Assembly: GCA_965203435.1 (NCBI GenBank)
Contig: CBDBCU010000008.1
Coordinates: forward strand, 372,001-436,000
Source of the DNA: CBDBCU01 sp965203435
Lineage (GTDB): Bacteria > Chloroflexota > Dehalococcoidia > Lucifugimonadales > UBA3495
Reading direction: 5' to 3'
DNA length: 64,000 nt
Shown here: positions 26,458 through 34,235 of the stretch, piece after piece
Layout: every line of letters starts with the position of its first letter
How positions within the stretch are numbered: the first letter of the stretch is position 1
The notes under the pieces: model-generated
What the model saw: only the letters and a program-made list of their open reading frames with translations
What the model was told of the DNA's origin: nothing
The model's database searches: none
Position numbers and translations under genes: made by a program

Positions 26458-27033
26458 TTATTCGGCGGCGGCCGGTTGCGCCGCCTCCGGTTGTACCGCC
26501 TCTTGCTGTTCCTCCTCCAGTTGGCGGATGCGGGCTTGCAGCAGGCCGTCCAGGTTTTGCAGGGGGCCGTTCAGCACGCCCAGCAGCCGTTGCAAGGGGG
26601 CTTGCATCTGGCCCAGCAGGGTTGCCACCAGTTGGGATTTGCCGGGCAGGGCGGCCAATCGTTCCACTTCGGCCCGGGGCAGCGGCGTCCCGCCGCCCAG
26701 GATAGCCCCCTGGATGGTCAACGGAGAACGGGTCGCCCGGATGTAGTCGTGGACGGCGCGGGCGGCATCCACCGGGTCGGCGTAGCCAAAGGCAATCGCC
26801 GTCGGCCCCTCTACGATTTCCTGGAACTGAGGAACTTGCGCGGCGACGGCGGCCCGGTGCACCAGGGTGTTTTTGACCACGATGAACTCTACTCCGGCGT
26901 CCCGCATCCGGCGGCGCAGGTCGGTCATCGCGTTCACCGGAATGCCGGCATAGCCGGCGGTCAGGGCAATGGAACAGCGTTCCAGCTTGTCCTGAAGTTC
27001 CGCAACGCGCTCGATTTTAGCCGGTGTTGGCAA
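26458..27033 (-). CDS. rplJ: 50S ribosomal protein L10
   Basis: Base of the ribosomal stalk, binds 23S rRNA and several L7/L12 dimers. 191 residues, with the N-terminal ALTAGYAGIPVNAMTDLRRRMRD, FIVVKNTLVHRA and the GPTAIAFGYADPV segment of the family. The last 25 residues are a Glu/Gln/Pro/Ala tail. The chosen start is TTG 27033, with AGGAGG six bases upstream; an upstream GTG would add residues with no family support. It lies apart from rplK-rplA and rpoB, which are not in the window. Confidence 0.95.
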   Translation of the reverse strand: MPTPAKIERVAELQDKLERCSIALTAGYAGIPVNAMTDLRRRMRDAGVEFIVVKNTLVHRAAVAAQVPQFQEIVEGPTAIAFGYADPVDAARAVHDYIRATRSPLTIQGAILGGGTPLPRAEVERLAALPGKSQLVATLLGQMQAPLQRLLGVLNGPLQNLDGLLQARIRQLEEEQQEAVQPEAAQPAAAE

Positions 27034-27135
27034 GGCGTACCTCCTTATAAAACAATTCCCCACGCCGTCCACTGAGGGCGCAGGGAAACCGGCGGCGCGC
27101 TGCTAATGCGCGGGAAACCGGAATGTTGCTGCGCC
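27034..27135 (-). promoter_or_regulatory. Candidate L10 leader region
   Basis: About 100 bases upstream of rplJ on the minus strand have GC-rich complementary blocks (GCGCGCCGCCGG, CCGGTTTCCC twice) and no gene. L10 commonly represses its own operon by binding such a leader. I cannot confirm the conserved kink-turn by eye. Confidence 0.3.
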
Positions 27136-27263
27136 TCGGCCGGCGGCTCCCGCAACGGGATGCCATTACCTCTATAACGGAGACCGGGTTTCTACGGCGT
27201 ATTCGGGTTTATTCGGTTGTGTTGGGTTCTAGGTTCGGGATTTGCCGGCGGGAAAGGGCCGGC

Positions 27264-27464
27264 CTAGCCCACCATTATCCGCAGGCCGATGAGGACAATG
27301 GTGCTGTTCAGGGCGGCGACACCGATGCCAATCCCGGCAACCCACTTGATCGTATCGACTTTCGACTTGACGATGTCCGCCTTCACCTCGGCGATGTCCG
27401 CCTTGGTGGCCAGATGCTCGTAGCCGCCTTCCAGCCGGCTTACCCGTTCCTCCAGTGACGCCAT
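27264..27464 (-). CDS. Small coiled-coil membrane protein, copy 1
   Basis: 66 residues. A heptad-like N-terminus (MASLEERVSRLEGGYEHLATKAD...) and a C-terminal hydrophobic helix (WVAGIGIGVAALNSTIVLIGL). GAGGAGG lies upstream of the start. It is paralogous to the gene at 27532. The layout resembles small phage- or plasmid-borne helix-TM proteins of unknown role; a holin-like or membrane-anchoring function is possible but unsupported. Confidence 0.6.
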   Translation of the reverse strand: MASLEERVSRLEGGYEHLATKADIAEVKADIVKSKVDTIKWVAGIGIGVAALNSTIVLIGLRIMVG

Positions 27465-27531
27465 CCCTTCGACCTCCTCGGTAGATTTGTTTCCCGGCCC
27501 CGGGTTTGACTGAGCGTTGAAACTGTATCCC

Positions 27532-27708
27532 TCAGCTCATCAGCCGCAGGACGATAATCCCTCCGGCGCTGTTCAGGACTGCTACCCCGAGGCCAACCCC
27601 GAATATCCACTTGATCAGCTGTCCCTTGGCTTTTGCCAAATCGGACTTGGTGACCAAATCCCCTTGGGCGGCCTCCAGCCGGCTTACCCGTTCCTCCAGC
27701 GATGCCAT
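27532..27708 (-). CDS. Small coiled-coil membrane protein, copy 2
   Basis: 58 residues. MASLEERVSRLEAAQGDL is identical in its first 12 residues to the gene at 27264 and is followed by TKSDLAKAKGQL and a C-terminal membrane helix (WIFGVGLGVAVLNSAGGIIV). The insert KADIVKSKVDTI of copy 1 is shortened here. GGGAGG lies nine bases upstream of ATG 27708. The two genes are 67 bases apart on one strand, so they form a tandem pair. Confidence 0.6.
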   Translation of the reverse strand: MASLEERVSRLEAAQGDLVTKSDLAKAKGQLIKWIFGVGLGVAVLNSAGGIIVLRLMS

Positions 27709-27825
27709 CCTTTAGACCTCCCAAGGATTGATGGGGGGATTATGGCGGTTGCAAAGACTGCCGTCAATCCCCTTGGTGCTACTATTTGCAAATCAATTTT
27801 ACTATAGAAACCTTCGTTATACAAT

Positions 27826-27926
27826 CGTCATTTCCAAGAAAACGAAAATCCAGAACGATACTGCGAAAGACAAGCCGGCTTATGGCAAGGCATTTCTGGA
27901 TTCCCGCTTACGCGGGAAAGACGGTT
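27826..27926. repeat. Diverged family B repeat
   Basis: The right arm (GGATTCCCGCTTACGCGGGA) is intact, while the left arm has decayed to CGTCATTTCCAAGAAAACG, so this is an old copy. Confidence 0.6.
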
Positions 27927-28008
27927 CTATGGGCCATTGGATTCCCGCGCAGCCGCAAAAGTCGGTTTCCTAAGCGACTATTGCCCCGAAATTCGGCAAA
28001 TTCGGGTA

Positions 28009-28037
28009 TTGACACCGCCCTTTTATCCGGTTAAACT
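28009..28037 (+). promoter_or_regulatory. Promoter of tRNA-Val
   Basis: TTGACA (28009-28014), a 17-base spacer and TAAACT (28032-28037) lie 16 bases before the tRNA. Confidence 0.65.
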
Positions 28038-28052
28038 AATAATGTTGTTCCG

Positions 28053-28129
28053 GGGCGGTTAGCTCAGTTGGTCAGAGCACTTGCTCGACACGCAAGAGGC
28101 CAGTGGTTCGAGTCCACTACCGCCCACCA
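28053..28129 (+). tRNA. tRNA-Val (GAC)
   Basis: 77 bases with encoded CCA. Acceptor GGGCGGT/ACCGCCC, D-stem GCTC/GAGC, anticodon stem CTTGC/GCAAG with loop TCGACAC (anticodon GAC), T-stem AGTGG/CCACT with TTCGAGT. Position 33 is C instead of the near-universal U. Confidence 0.92.
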
Positions 28130-28215
28130 TTCCCCTGCCGCCGATTTTCTGCCTTTGCCGTTGCAGCCGCCCCTGTCTTTTCCCCTTTCCCCGCCCTTGA
28201 CCCGCCCGCAGCCAT

Positions 28216-28234
28216 CGGTTATAGTGGATAACCG
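28216..28234. promoter_or_regulatory. Inverted repeat over a -10-like box
   Basis: CGGTTAT-AGTGG-ATAACCG overlaps a TATAGT box about 50 bases before the lipoprotein gene. It could be an operator; no regulator is assigned. Confidence 0.4.
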
Positions 28235-28281
28235 ACCCGGTTAAACCCCTATTTTCTCTGCTTGCGGAGGTATCGATCCGG

Positions 28282-29277
28282 ATGCTGAAAAGACTGAAGT
28301 TGGCTTTGCTGGGCTGCGGCTTGGCGCTTTTTTCCCTGATGCTGGCCTGCACGGCGGCGGCTACGCCCACGCCGGCGCCGCCGCCCACCTTGACCCCGGC
28401 GCCGACGGCCACCCTGACTCCGACCCTGCCGCCGACGACGGCCGCGCCGGCTCCGGCGATGCAAATCCCGCCGCCCACCATGACCATGCTGGCCGACGGC
28501 GTCTATCACTACTTCGGATTTTTCAGCAGCAGCCTGGTGGTCGTCGGCGCTGACGGCGTGCTGATTACCGACCCGGACAATTCGCTGCGGGGCCAGTCGC
28601 TGCAAGAGGAAATCAGCAAGATTACCGATCAGCCGGTAACGACCATTGCCCTGACCCACGAACATCTGGATCATGTCGGCGGCACCGGGCTTTTCCCCCA
28701 GGCCAAGGTTATCTGCCACCGCAACTGCCAAGCCCATTTTGACCTGGCCGCCCCGGGCAGCGATCTGCCGGAGGTGGATCAGATTTTCGATGATTTGCTC
28801 GAGCTGACGGTGGACGACACGGTGGTGCAGCTGCATTACCTGGGTCCCGGGGACGGAGACGCCACGACCATCATCTATCTGCCGGCGGAGCAGATTGTGG
28901 TTACTTCGGATCTGTACGAGCCGCGGGCCTTGACCCACAAAAACTGGGTGGACGACAAGAACTTCGTCGGCGTCCGCCACATTCTGAACACCGTCAGCCA
29001 GTGGGAACTGAAACACGCGGTCAATGCCCATTCGCCCGGCACCAGTCCGCAGGATTTGCGGGAGAATGTGGAGTATTACAACGACCTGTATGATGCGGCC
29101 AAGACCGCCATTGACCAAGCCATTGCCCAGGGCGGCTCGCCCTTTGCGGCCTATGGCCTCTACGACACCCTGCCGGAAACCCTGCAGCTGCCCCAGTATC
29201 AGGATTGGGAAAACTACGATTCCTCTTTCGCCCGGCACGTGCAGCGGATGGTCATCGGCATCTATCACGGCGACTAA
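28282..29277 (+). CDS. Metallo-beta-lactamase-fold lipoprotein hydrolase
   Basis: Secreted, lipid-anchored enzyme of 331 residues. The signal peptide ends in the lipobox LMLAC (C23), followed by a Pro/Thr linker to about residue 65. The MBL domain has THEHLDHVGG (Zn ligands H, H, D, H), a downstream VVTSDLYEP Asp, and a late NAHSPG His. The substrate cannot be set from sequence; relatives include glyoxalase II-like, quorum-quenching and SoxH-like enzymes. GGAGG lies 11 bases before ATG 28282. It appears to be a single-gene unit. Confidence 0.85.
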   Translation: MLKRLKLALLGCGLALFSLMLACTAAATPTPAPPPTLTPAPTATLTPTLPPTTAAPAPAMQIPPPTMTMLADGVYHYFGFFSSSLVVVGADGVLITDPDNSLRGQSLQEEISKITDQPVTTIALTHEHLDHVGGTGLFPQAKVICHRNCQAHFDLAAPGSDLPEVDQIFDDLLELTVDDTVVQLHYLGPGDGDATTIIYLPAEQIVVTSDLYEPRALTHKNWVDDKNFVGVRHILNTVSQWELKHAVNAHSPGTSPQDLRENVEYYNDLYDAAKTAIDQAIAQGGSPFAAYGLYDTLPETLQLPQYQDWENYDSSFARHVQRMVIGIYHGD

Positions 29278-29325
29278 CCGCCGCCCGGGCGGGTTGACGC
29301 CGGCTTATGGCGTATCCGGCCGCCC

Positions 29326-29380
29326 ATCCTGAACTTGGCGTATTCCTTCCGCTCATCCTGAACTGGTTGAAGGATGAGCG
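29326..29380. repeat. Family A repeat pair region
   Basis: CGCTCATCCTGAACTGGTTG with AAGGATGAGCGGA at 29349-29384. It lies in the 440-base gap before the GT39-like gene; a family B copy at 29449 and GGGAAGGACGGTAG fragments fill most of the rest. Confidence 0.65.
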
Positions 29381-29448
29381 GAAAGGATACGCCAAGGACG
29401 GCCTGCCGGCGTATCCGGCCGCCCTGCTACCATCCGGCCGGCCGCCCT

Positions 29449-29550
29449 ACCGTCCTTCCCGCCCAAGCGGGAATCCAGAAATGCCTGATGGGTAGTAGGC
29501 CGGTGTTTGGCAATACCGTTCTGGATTCCCGCTTGCGCGGGAAGGACGGT
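29449..29550. repeat. Family B MITE-like repeat, copy 7
   Basis: Core AGAAATGCCTGATGGGTAGT, with a trailing run of three short GGGAAGGACGGTAGAAAG units to about 29600. Confidence 0.85.
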
Positions 29551-29717
29551 AGAAAGGCGGGAAGGACGGTAGAAAGACGGGAAGGACGGTAGAAAGGCGG
29601 CGGAAAGAAGTTGACGACTATCCGTCCCGGCAACATTCCCGGTTCCGCCGGGCCGGCTCCACCCGGCCGTAGCCGCCGGACTGGCGGCGGCCGGTTTCCC
29701 CCTATCGGAGACTCCTG

Positions 29718-31364
29718 ATGGGATTGCCTTTCCCCCGCATCGACCGTTTTACCCTGCTGCTGGCCGGCATTGCCGCGCTGGGGGCGGGGCTGGCGCTGGC
29801 GCGGATGGCAACCTATGGGGTAGCCCTGCATGATGATTCGGTCAACTACATTGCCACGGCCCGCCATCTGCTGGAGGGGCAGGGTTTTGCCAATCATCAG
29901 GGCGGCTTTTATAAGATGTGGCCGCCGCTGTATCCCCTGCTCCTGGCCGCGGTCAGTTTAGGGATATTCGACCCGCTGAATGTAGCCGGCCCGCTGAATG
30001 TAGCCCTGTTCGGATTGACTATTTTCGTCGTGGGGCAATACCTGCGGCGGCGGCTGGCCTATCCCATACTGGCGGTAGCGGCCAGTCTGGTCGTGGCCAT
30101 GGCTATCCCCCTGGCCGGCTTGGCGGCGTGGGCCTTGTCCGAATCCCTGTTCATTCTGCTGGCTACCCTGGCGCTGATGCAAACCGACCGCTTTCTGGCC
30201 GGCGGACAAAGGGCGGCGTTATTAGGGGCGGCGGTTTTCAGCGCCCTGGCCTGGCAAACCCGCTATATCGGCGTAGCCGTGCCGGTGGCGGTGGGCTTGC
30301 TGCTCTTGACCCAGCCGGGGGCGGCCTGGCCGCAGCGGGCCAAGCACATTGCCCTGGTGGCGGCCGTAGCCCTCTTGCCGATGGCGGCGTGGCAGCTGCG
30401 GAATTATCTGGTTACGGAAAGATTTATCCGCGCGGCAATGCCGGTCGAGCAGTCTTTGCTGACGGTGTTGACAGAGGTGGTGGCGGCCCTGGCCCGGTGG
30501 CTCGATTTTGACCTGCCCCGGATTAGCCGGTTCTGGACAAGGGCCGCCCTGGTCTTGACCGCCGCTCTTTGGCTGCCGATCGCCGTCCGTTTCCTCAAGG
30601 AACGGGGCCGGGCGCAAACCTGGGACGATTGGCGACCGGCTTGGATTTTCGGCCTCTTTGCCCTGACCTACCTGCTGTTAATGCTGGCGGCCTTTCAATC
30701 CGGCAGCATCTTGTACCAGCAGTTGGGGGTAGCCGAGCGGTATGCGGCGCCGCTGTATATTCCCCTGCTGATTGTCGCCGTCTTTACGCTGGATCGGCTG
30801 CTGGGCTATGAACGCAAGCGGCCGCTGCTGGGCCGCTTTGACCCTATGCCGCTGATGGGAACTTGGCTATCGGGCGCAAAAATGCCGACCCTGCCGGCGG
30901 CTATCCTGCTGTTGACCCTGGCCCTGTGGATGGCGGGGCAAATTGCGGCCACTGTGGACGACATCCGCTTGGTCAATTCCGCCGGGCAGCAGCGGGGTTA
31001 CGCCGCGCCGCCCTGGGCCGCGGCCACCGTGCAATACCTGCGGGAAAATCCCCTCGACGGCCTGGTGTATAGCAACTTGTCGGTTCTGGCCTATTTGCAC
31101 AATGCCAGAGACGCCGTGCATCGGAAACTGCCGCAAAGCCGCCGCGGCGACCGCCGCCTTGACTTGGGCAATACCGCTACCGGCCAAGCGCAGTTGGCGG
31201 CCTGGCTGGACACCGCGCCGCCCGGGGCTTACCTGGTCTGGTTCAACCACCGCTGGGACAACGCGCAGGTCTATGACTACGGCCCCCCGGAACTGCGGGC
31301 CGCGCCAAGACTGGAATCGGTAGCGGAACTGGCCGACGGCGCTATCTACCGGGTGCGGAAGTAG
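29718..31364 (+). CDS. GT39-like polytopic membrane glycosyltransferase
   Basis: Integral membrane protein of 548 residues with about ten hydrophobic helices. The first external loop has LHDDSVNYIATARHLLEG, an Asp/Asp pair in the position used by GT-C (PMT/ArnT-like) enzymes, and KMWPPLYPLLLAA follows. The C-terminal 100 residues are soluble. It probably transfers a sugar from a polyprenyl phosphate donor, but donor and acceptor are unknown. A short in-frame duplication (DPLNVAGPLNVALFG) sits near residue 90. GGAG precedes ATG 29718. Confidence 0.7.
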   Translation: MGLPFPRIDRFTLLLAGIAALGAGLALARMATYGVALHDDSVNYIATARHLLEGQGFANHQGGFYKMWPPLYPLLLAAVSLGIFDPLNVAGPLNVALFGLTIFVVGQYLRRRLAYPILAVAASLVVAMAIPLAGLAAWALSESLFILLATLALMQTDRFLAGGQRAALLGAAVFSALAWQTRYIGVAVPVAVGLLLLTQPGAAWPQRAKHIALVAAVALLPMAAWQLRNYLVTERFIRAAMPVEQSLLTVLTEVVAALARWLDFDLPRISRFWTRAALVLTAALWLPIAVRFLKERGRAQTWDDWRPAWIFGLFALTYLLLMLAAFQSGSILYQQLGVAERYAAPLYIPLLIVAVFTLDRLLGYERKRPLLGRFDPMPLMGTWLSGAKMPTLPAAILLLTLALWMAGQIAATVDDIRLVNSAGQQRGYAAPPWAAATVQYLRENPLDGLVYSNLSVLAYLHNARDAVHRKLPQSRRGDRRLDLGNTATGQAQLAAWLDTAPPGAYLVWFNHRWDNAQVYDYGPPELRAAPRLESVAELADGAIYRVRK

Positions 31365-31505
31365 GGGGCCGGATTGCCGGGCGAGGGCATAGGGAAACCG
31401 GCCTTTCCGTCCGCCCTCTTTGCCGTCCTTCCCGCGTAAGAGGGAATGACGGTAGAAAAACGGCGGGAAGGACGGTTGTCGAGCAGAGCGGCGGTAGCGG
31501 GGGCG

Positions 31506-32474
31506 TCAGGCATAGGCCCGGCCGCGCAGCATAGCCTCCGCTTCCCGGCAAATTGCCGCCACTACTGCGGCGGCCGGGCGGATAGCGTTGACCTGAGCCG
31601 CCGATTGGCCCATATAGACGGCGGCGACTTCCGGGTCGGGGCCGGCCCGGGCCGCGGCTACGGCGGCGGCCAATTCCGTCCGCCGGGCCGGAACTTCCCG
31701 CTCCCGGCCCTCCCATTCCCGCACCAGACGATTGCGATAAACCCGCCCGGCAATTCCCGGCGGCCAGGGGGCGGCGTCCAGCAGGTCATAAAAGGAGGTG
31801 TAAGCCGTATCCTGCCCATCGGAAAGGATAATGCGTTCCTTGAAAGCCGCCGGAACTTCCACCGCTTCCGGAGTAGCCAGAAAAGCCGTGCCAATAGACG
31901 CCCCGGCCGCGCCTATCGCCAGCACCGCCGCCAAATCCCGCCCAGTGGCAAGGCCGCCGGCCGCCAGAATGGGCAAATCGGGATACCGCGCCAACAAGCC
32001 GTTAAGCAAGGGCAGCAGGTTCAGCGTTCCGGTATGGCCGCCGGCGGCGTTGCCTTGGGCAATCAATCCGTCGGCCCCGGCCGCCACCGCGGCCTGGGCC
32101 AGTTCCCAGGATTGCACCTGGCATAATACGATTGCCCCGGCCATCTTTGCCCGGCCCAGCCAGGGCTGCGGGTCGTCGAAAGACAACAGGATTACCGGCG
32201 CCCCCTCGGCCAGGGCGCGGTCGAAGTTCTGCGGGTCGGCCGCCAGCAGCGGCGTGATAAAGCCGACGCCAAAGGGCTGGTCGGTTTGGGCGCGGATGTA
32301 AGCAATCTGCTCCCCCAGCCAGTCCGGGCCGAAGTTATGGCTGCCGCCAAAGCAGCCCAATCCGCCGGCCTGGGAAACGGCCGCCGCCAATCGGCCGCCG
32401 CTGTGATTGCTCATAGGCGCCGACAGCAGCGGGCAGGATATGTTCAGCAAGTCGGTAAAGGCGGTACGCAGCAT
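31506..32474 (-). CDS. Nitronate monooxygenase family FMN enzyme
   Basis: NPD/FabK-like TIM-barrel flavoprotein, 322 residues. N-terminal APMSNHSGGRLAAAVSQAGGLG is the family's FMN loop, AGGLATGRDLAAVLAIGAAGASIGTAFL the phosphate-binding pair, and GNAAGGHTG the active-site His region. It oxidises propionate 3-nitronate or related nitroalkane anions; related enzymes are enoyl reductases, so the substrate is not fixed. The start at 32474 has AAAGGATG upstream. It stands alone on the minus strand. Confidence 0.85.
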   Translation of the reverse strand: MLRTAFTDLLNISCPLLSAPMSNHSGGRLAAAVSQAGGLGCFGGSHNFGPDWLGEQIAYIRAQTDQPFGVGFITPLLAADPQNFDRALAEGAPVILLSFDDPQPWLGRAKMAGAIVLCQVQSWELAQAAVAAGADGLIAQGNAAGGHTGTLNLLPLLNGLLARYPDLPILAAGGLATGRDLAAVLAIGAAGASIGTAFLATPEAVEVPAAFKERIILSDGQDTAYTSFYDLLDAAPWPPGIAGRVYRNRLVREWEGREREVPARRTELAAAVAAARAGPDPEVAAVYMGQSAAQVNAIRPAAAVVAAICREAEAMLRGRAYA

Positions 32475-32588
32475 AATGATTCATCCTTTCGGATTGGGCA
32501 ATTGTAGCGCTTGACGAGTTCTCCCGTCCCTTCCGGTCTCTCTGCCGTCCTTCCCGGCCGCCCCTACCGTCCTTCCCGCCGCCCACTT

Positions 32589-32689
32589 ACCGTCATTCCC
32601 GCGTAAGCGGGAATCCCGACGGTACTGCGTCAGACAATGCCACTACCCATCAGGCATTTCTGGATTCCCGCTTACGCGGGAATGACGGT
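32589..32689. repeat. Family B MITE-like repeat, copy 8
   Basis: Core CTGCGTCAGACAATGCCACT. It takes up much of the 418-base gap before the next gene. A TATAGT box near 32847 may be the promoter of that gene. Confidence 0.85.
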
Positions 32690-32892
32690 AGAGAGGCACG
32701 GGAATGACGGTAGGTATGGTCGGACGGTTGTTATAGGCGGCCGCACGGTTTTCTAGGCGGCCGACTAAGTGCGAATGGGGCATTACCGGGCAAAACCCGG
32801 CAAAACCGGCATTATAGCAGCAAAGCAATCGCCGGGCCGGCGGCGTTATAGTGGGTGATGGCAATCTTTCCCGAACCCTATCCGAGGTTGCG

Positions 32893-33327
32893 ATGATGGA
32901 TGCGCTGAAAAGGGTTTTTGCGGTTATCCTGGGCCTTTGCGCCCTGGCCGTGGCCGGGCATTATATCCTGTCCCCCCTGTATACCGACAGCGCCAGGGCC
33001 GCCCTTGCCCTCGGGTACTATCTGGACATCCTGATGGCGGTTTCCCTGCTGATTGCCCTGGCCTTTCAGGGGCAAAACTTGCGGGCGGCCAAGGCGGCCG
33101 GCGGCGGCCTCAGCCGGGAACGGCTCGAAGCCAATGCCCTGTTCTATGTTACCCTGCTGGTGGCCCTCTGGTTTTTCCGCAACTGGTTTGACCTGCTCAC
33201 CTCTAATCCCCCGGGCAGTCAGTCCGTAGCCACGCAAATGGTCTGGGATTTGATTGACGGTCTGCTGCCCATCGTGTTGGGCATTACTGCTATCCGGCTT
33301 TGGCTGGATTCTAATGCGGCCGGCTAG
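32893..33327 (+). CDS. Small four-helix membrane protein, paralog 1
   Basis: 144 residues, about four membrane helices; I do not recognise the family. Segments shared with the neighbour at 33490 include ALAVAGHYILSPLYTDSA, LALAFQ, ALFYVTLLVALWFFRNWF and VLGITAIRLW. ATG 32893 follows GAGG at 32884; the double ATG leaves one residue of doubt. The two neighbours may work as a pair. Confidence 0.6.
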   Translation: MMDALKRVFAVILGLCALAVAGHYILSPLYTDSARAALALGYYLDILMAVSLLIALAFQGQNLRAAKAAGGGLSRERLEANALFYVTLLVALWFFRNWFDLLTSNPPGSQSVATQMVWDLIDGLLPIVLGITAIRLWLDSNAAG

Positions 33328-33329
33328 AA

Positions 33330-33431
33330 ACCGTCATTCCCGCGTAAGCGGGAATCCAGAACGGTATTGCGTCAGACAAGCCTACTACCAATCGGGCATT
33401 TCTGGATTCCCGCTTACGCGGGAATGACGGT
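33330..33431. repeat. Family B MITE-like repeat, copy 9
   Basis: Core TTGCGTCAGACAAGCCTACT, almost the same as the copy at 32589. It lies just after the stop of the first membrane paralog. Confidence 0.85.
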
Positions 33432-33489
33432 AAGACGGTAAAGGGATTGTCGGATATAGGCAATTGCTTTGGGAATGCAAGGAGGGATT

Positions 33490-33927
33490 ATGGCACCTTG
33501 GCACAAAGCGGCCGGCATCCTGCTGGCGCTGCTGGCCCTGGCCGTGGCGGTCAATATGCTGGCTTGGGAGTTTTACAGCGATATTGAAACCACCGCGCCC
33601 GTCCACTTGGTTTGGGATGTTCTGAACGGGTTTATGGCCGGCGGCATTATCATCGCCCTGGCCTATCAGTGGCGGGAAAAACGGCGGCAAGACCGGGCCA
33701 ATGGCGGCGGCGTCAGCTACGCTTACTTGGCGGCCAATCTGCTGCTGCTGGCGACCATCCTACTGGCGATCTGGTTTTTCCGCAACTGGCTGGCCGGGAT
33801 GAGCGGCCTCGAGCTGGTAGAACGCCATTCCTTTGTATGGCAGTTGGTCAACGCCCTGTTCGTGGTGACCATGGCCGCTACCGCCGGCCGGTTGCTGGGT
33901 AGCCGTCAACCGGCGGCGGCCGGGTAG
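33490..33927 (+). CDS. Small four-helix membrane protein, paralog 2
   Basis: 145 residues with four likely membrane helices (LLALLALAVAVNMLAWEF, FMAGGIIIALAYQW, LLLLATILLAIWFFRNWLAG, NALFVVTMAATAGRLL). It is clearly paralogous to 32893 (FFRNW, GGG-S-Y-ANLL). AGGAGGG lies directly upstream of ATG 33490. Function unknown. Confidence 0.6.
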   Translation: MAPWHKAAGILLALLALAVAVNMLAWEFYSDIETTAPVHLVWDVLNGFMAGGIIIALAYQWREKRRQDRANGGGVSYAYLAANLLLLATILLAIWFFRNWLAGMSGLELVERHSFVWQLVNALFVVTMAATAGRLLGSRQPAAAG

Positions 33928-33953
33928 GCGGCCGGCATACCCTGCCCCTCTCC

Positions 33954-34055
33954 ACCGTCATTCCCGCGTAAGCGGGAATCCCGAACGGTACTGCCAAAGA
34001 CCGGACTATTACCAGTCGGACATTTTGGGGTTCCCGCTTACGCGGGAATGACGGT
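33954..34055. repeat. Family B MITE-like repeat, copy 10
   Basis: Core CTGCCAAAGACCGGACTATT. The rest of 33928-34235 has one more half fragment and a TTACAAT box near 34179; no gene is seen. Confidence 0.85.
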
Positions 34056-34235
34056 AAGGGAGCGGCCGGGAATGACGGTGATAGGATTGACGGTATGGTA
34101 AGGAGTTGACGGCAAGGGGAATGATAACAAGGGAGATGTCTTGTATGCGCCATTGCGCGGCCGCCTTTTCCGCAAAGGGTTACAATAGGGTTGCCTTTGT
34201 GTTACCATATCGGCACAACTTACTGAGGTTATGCT

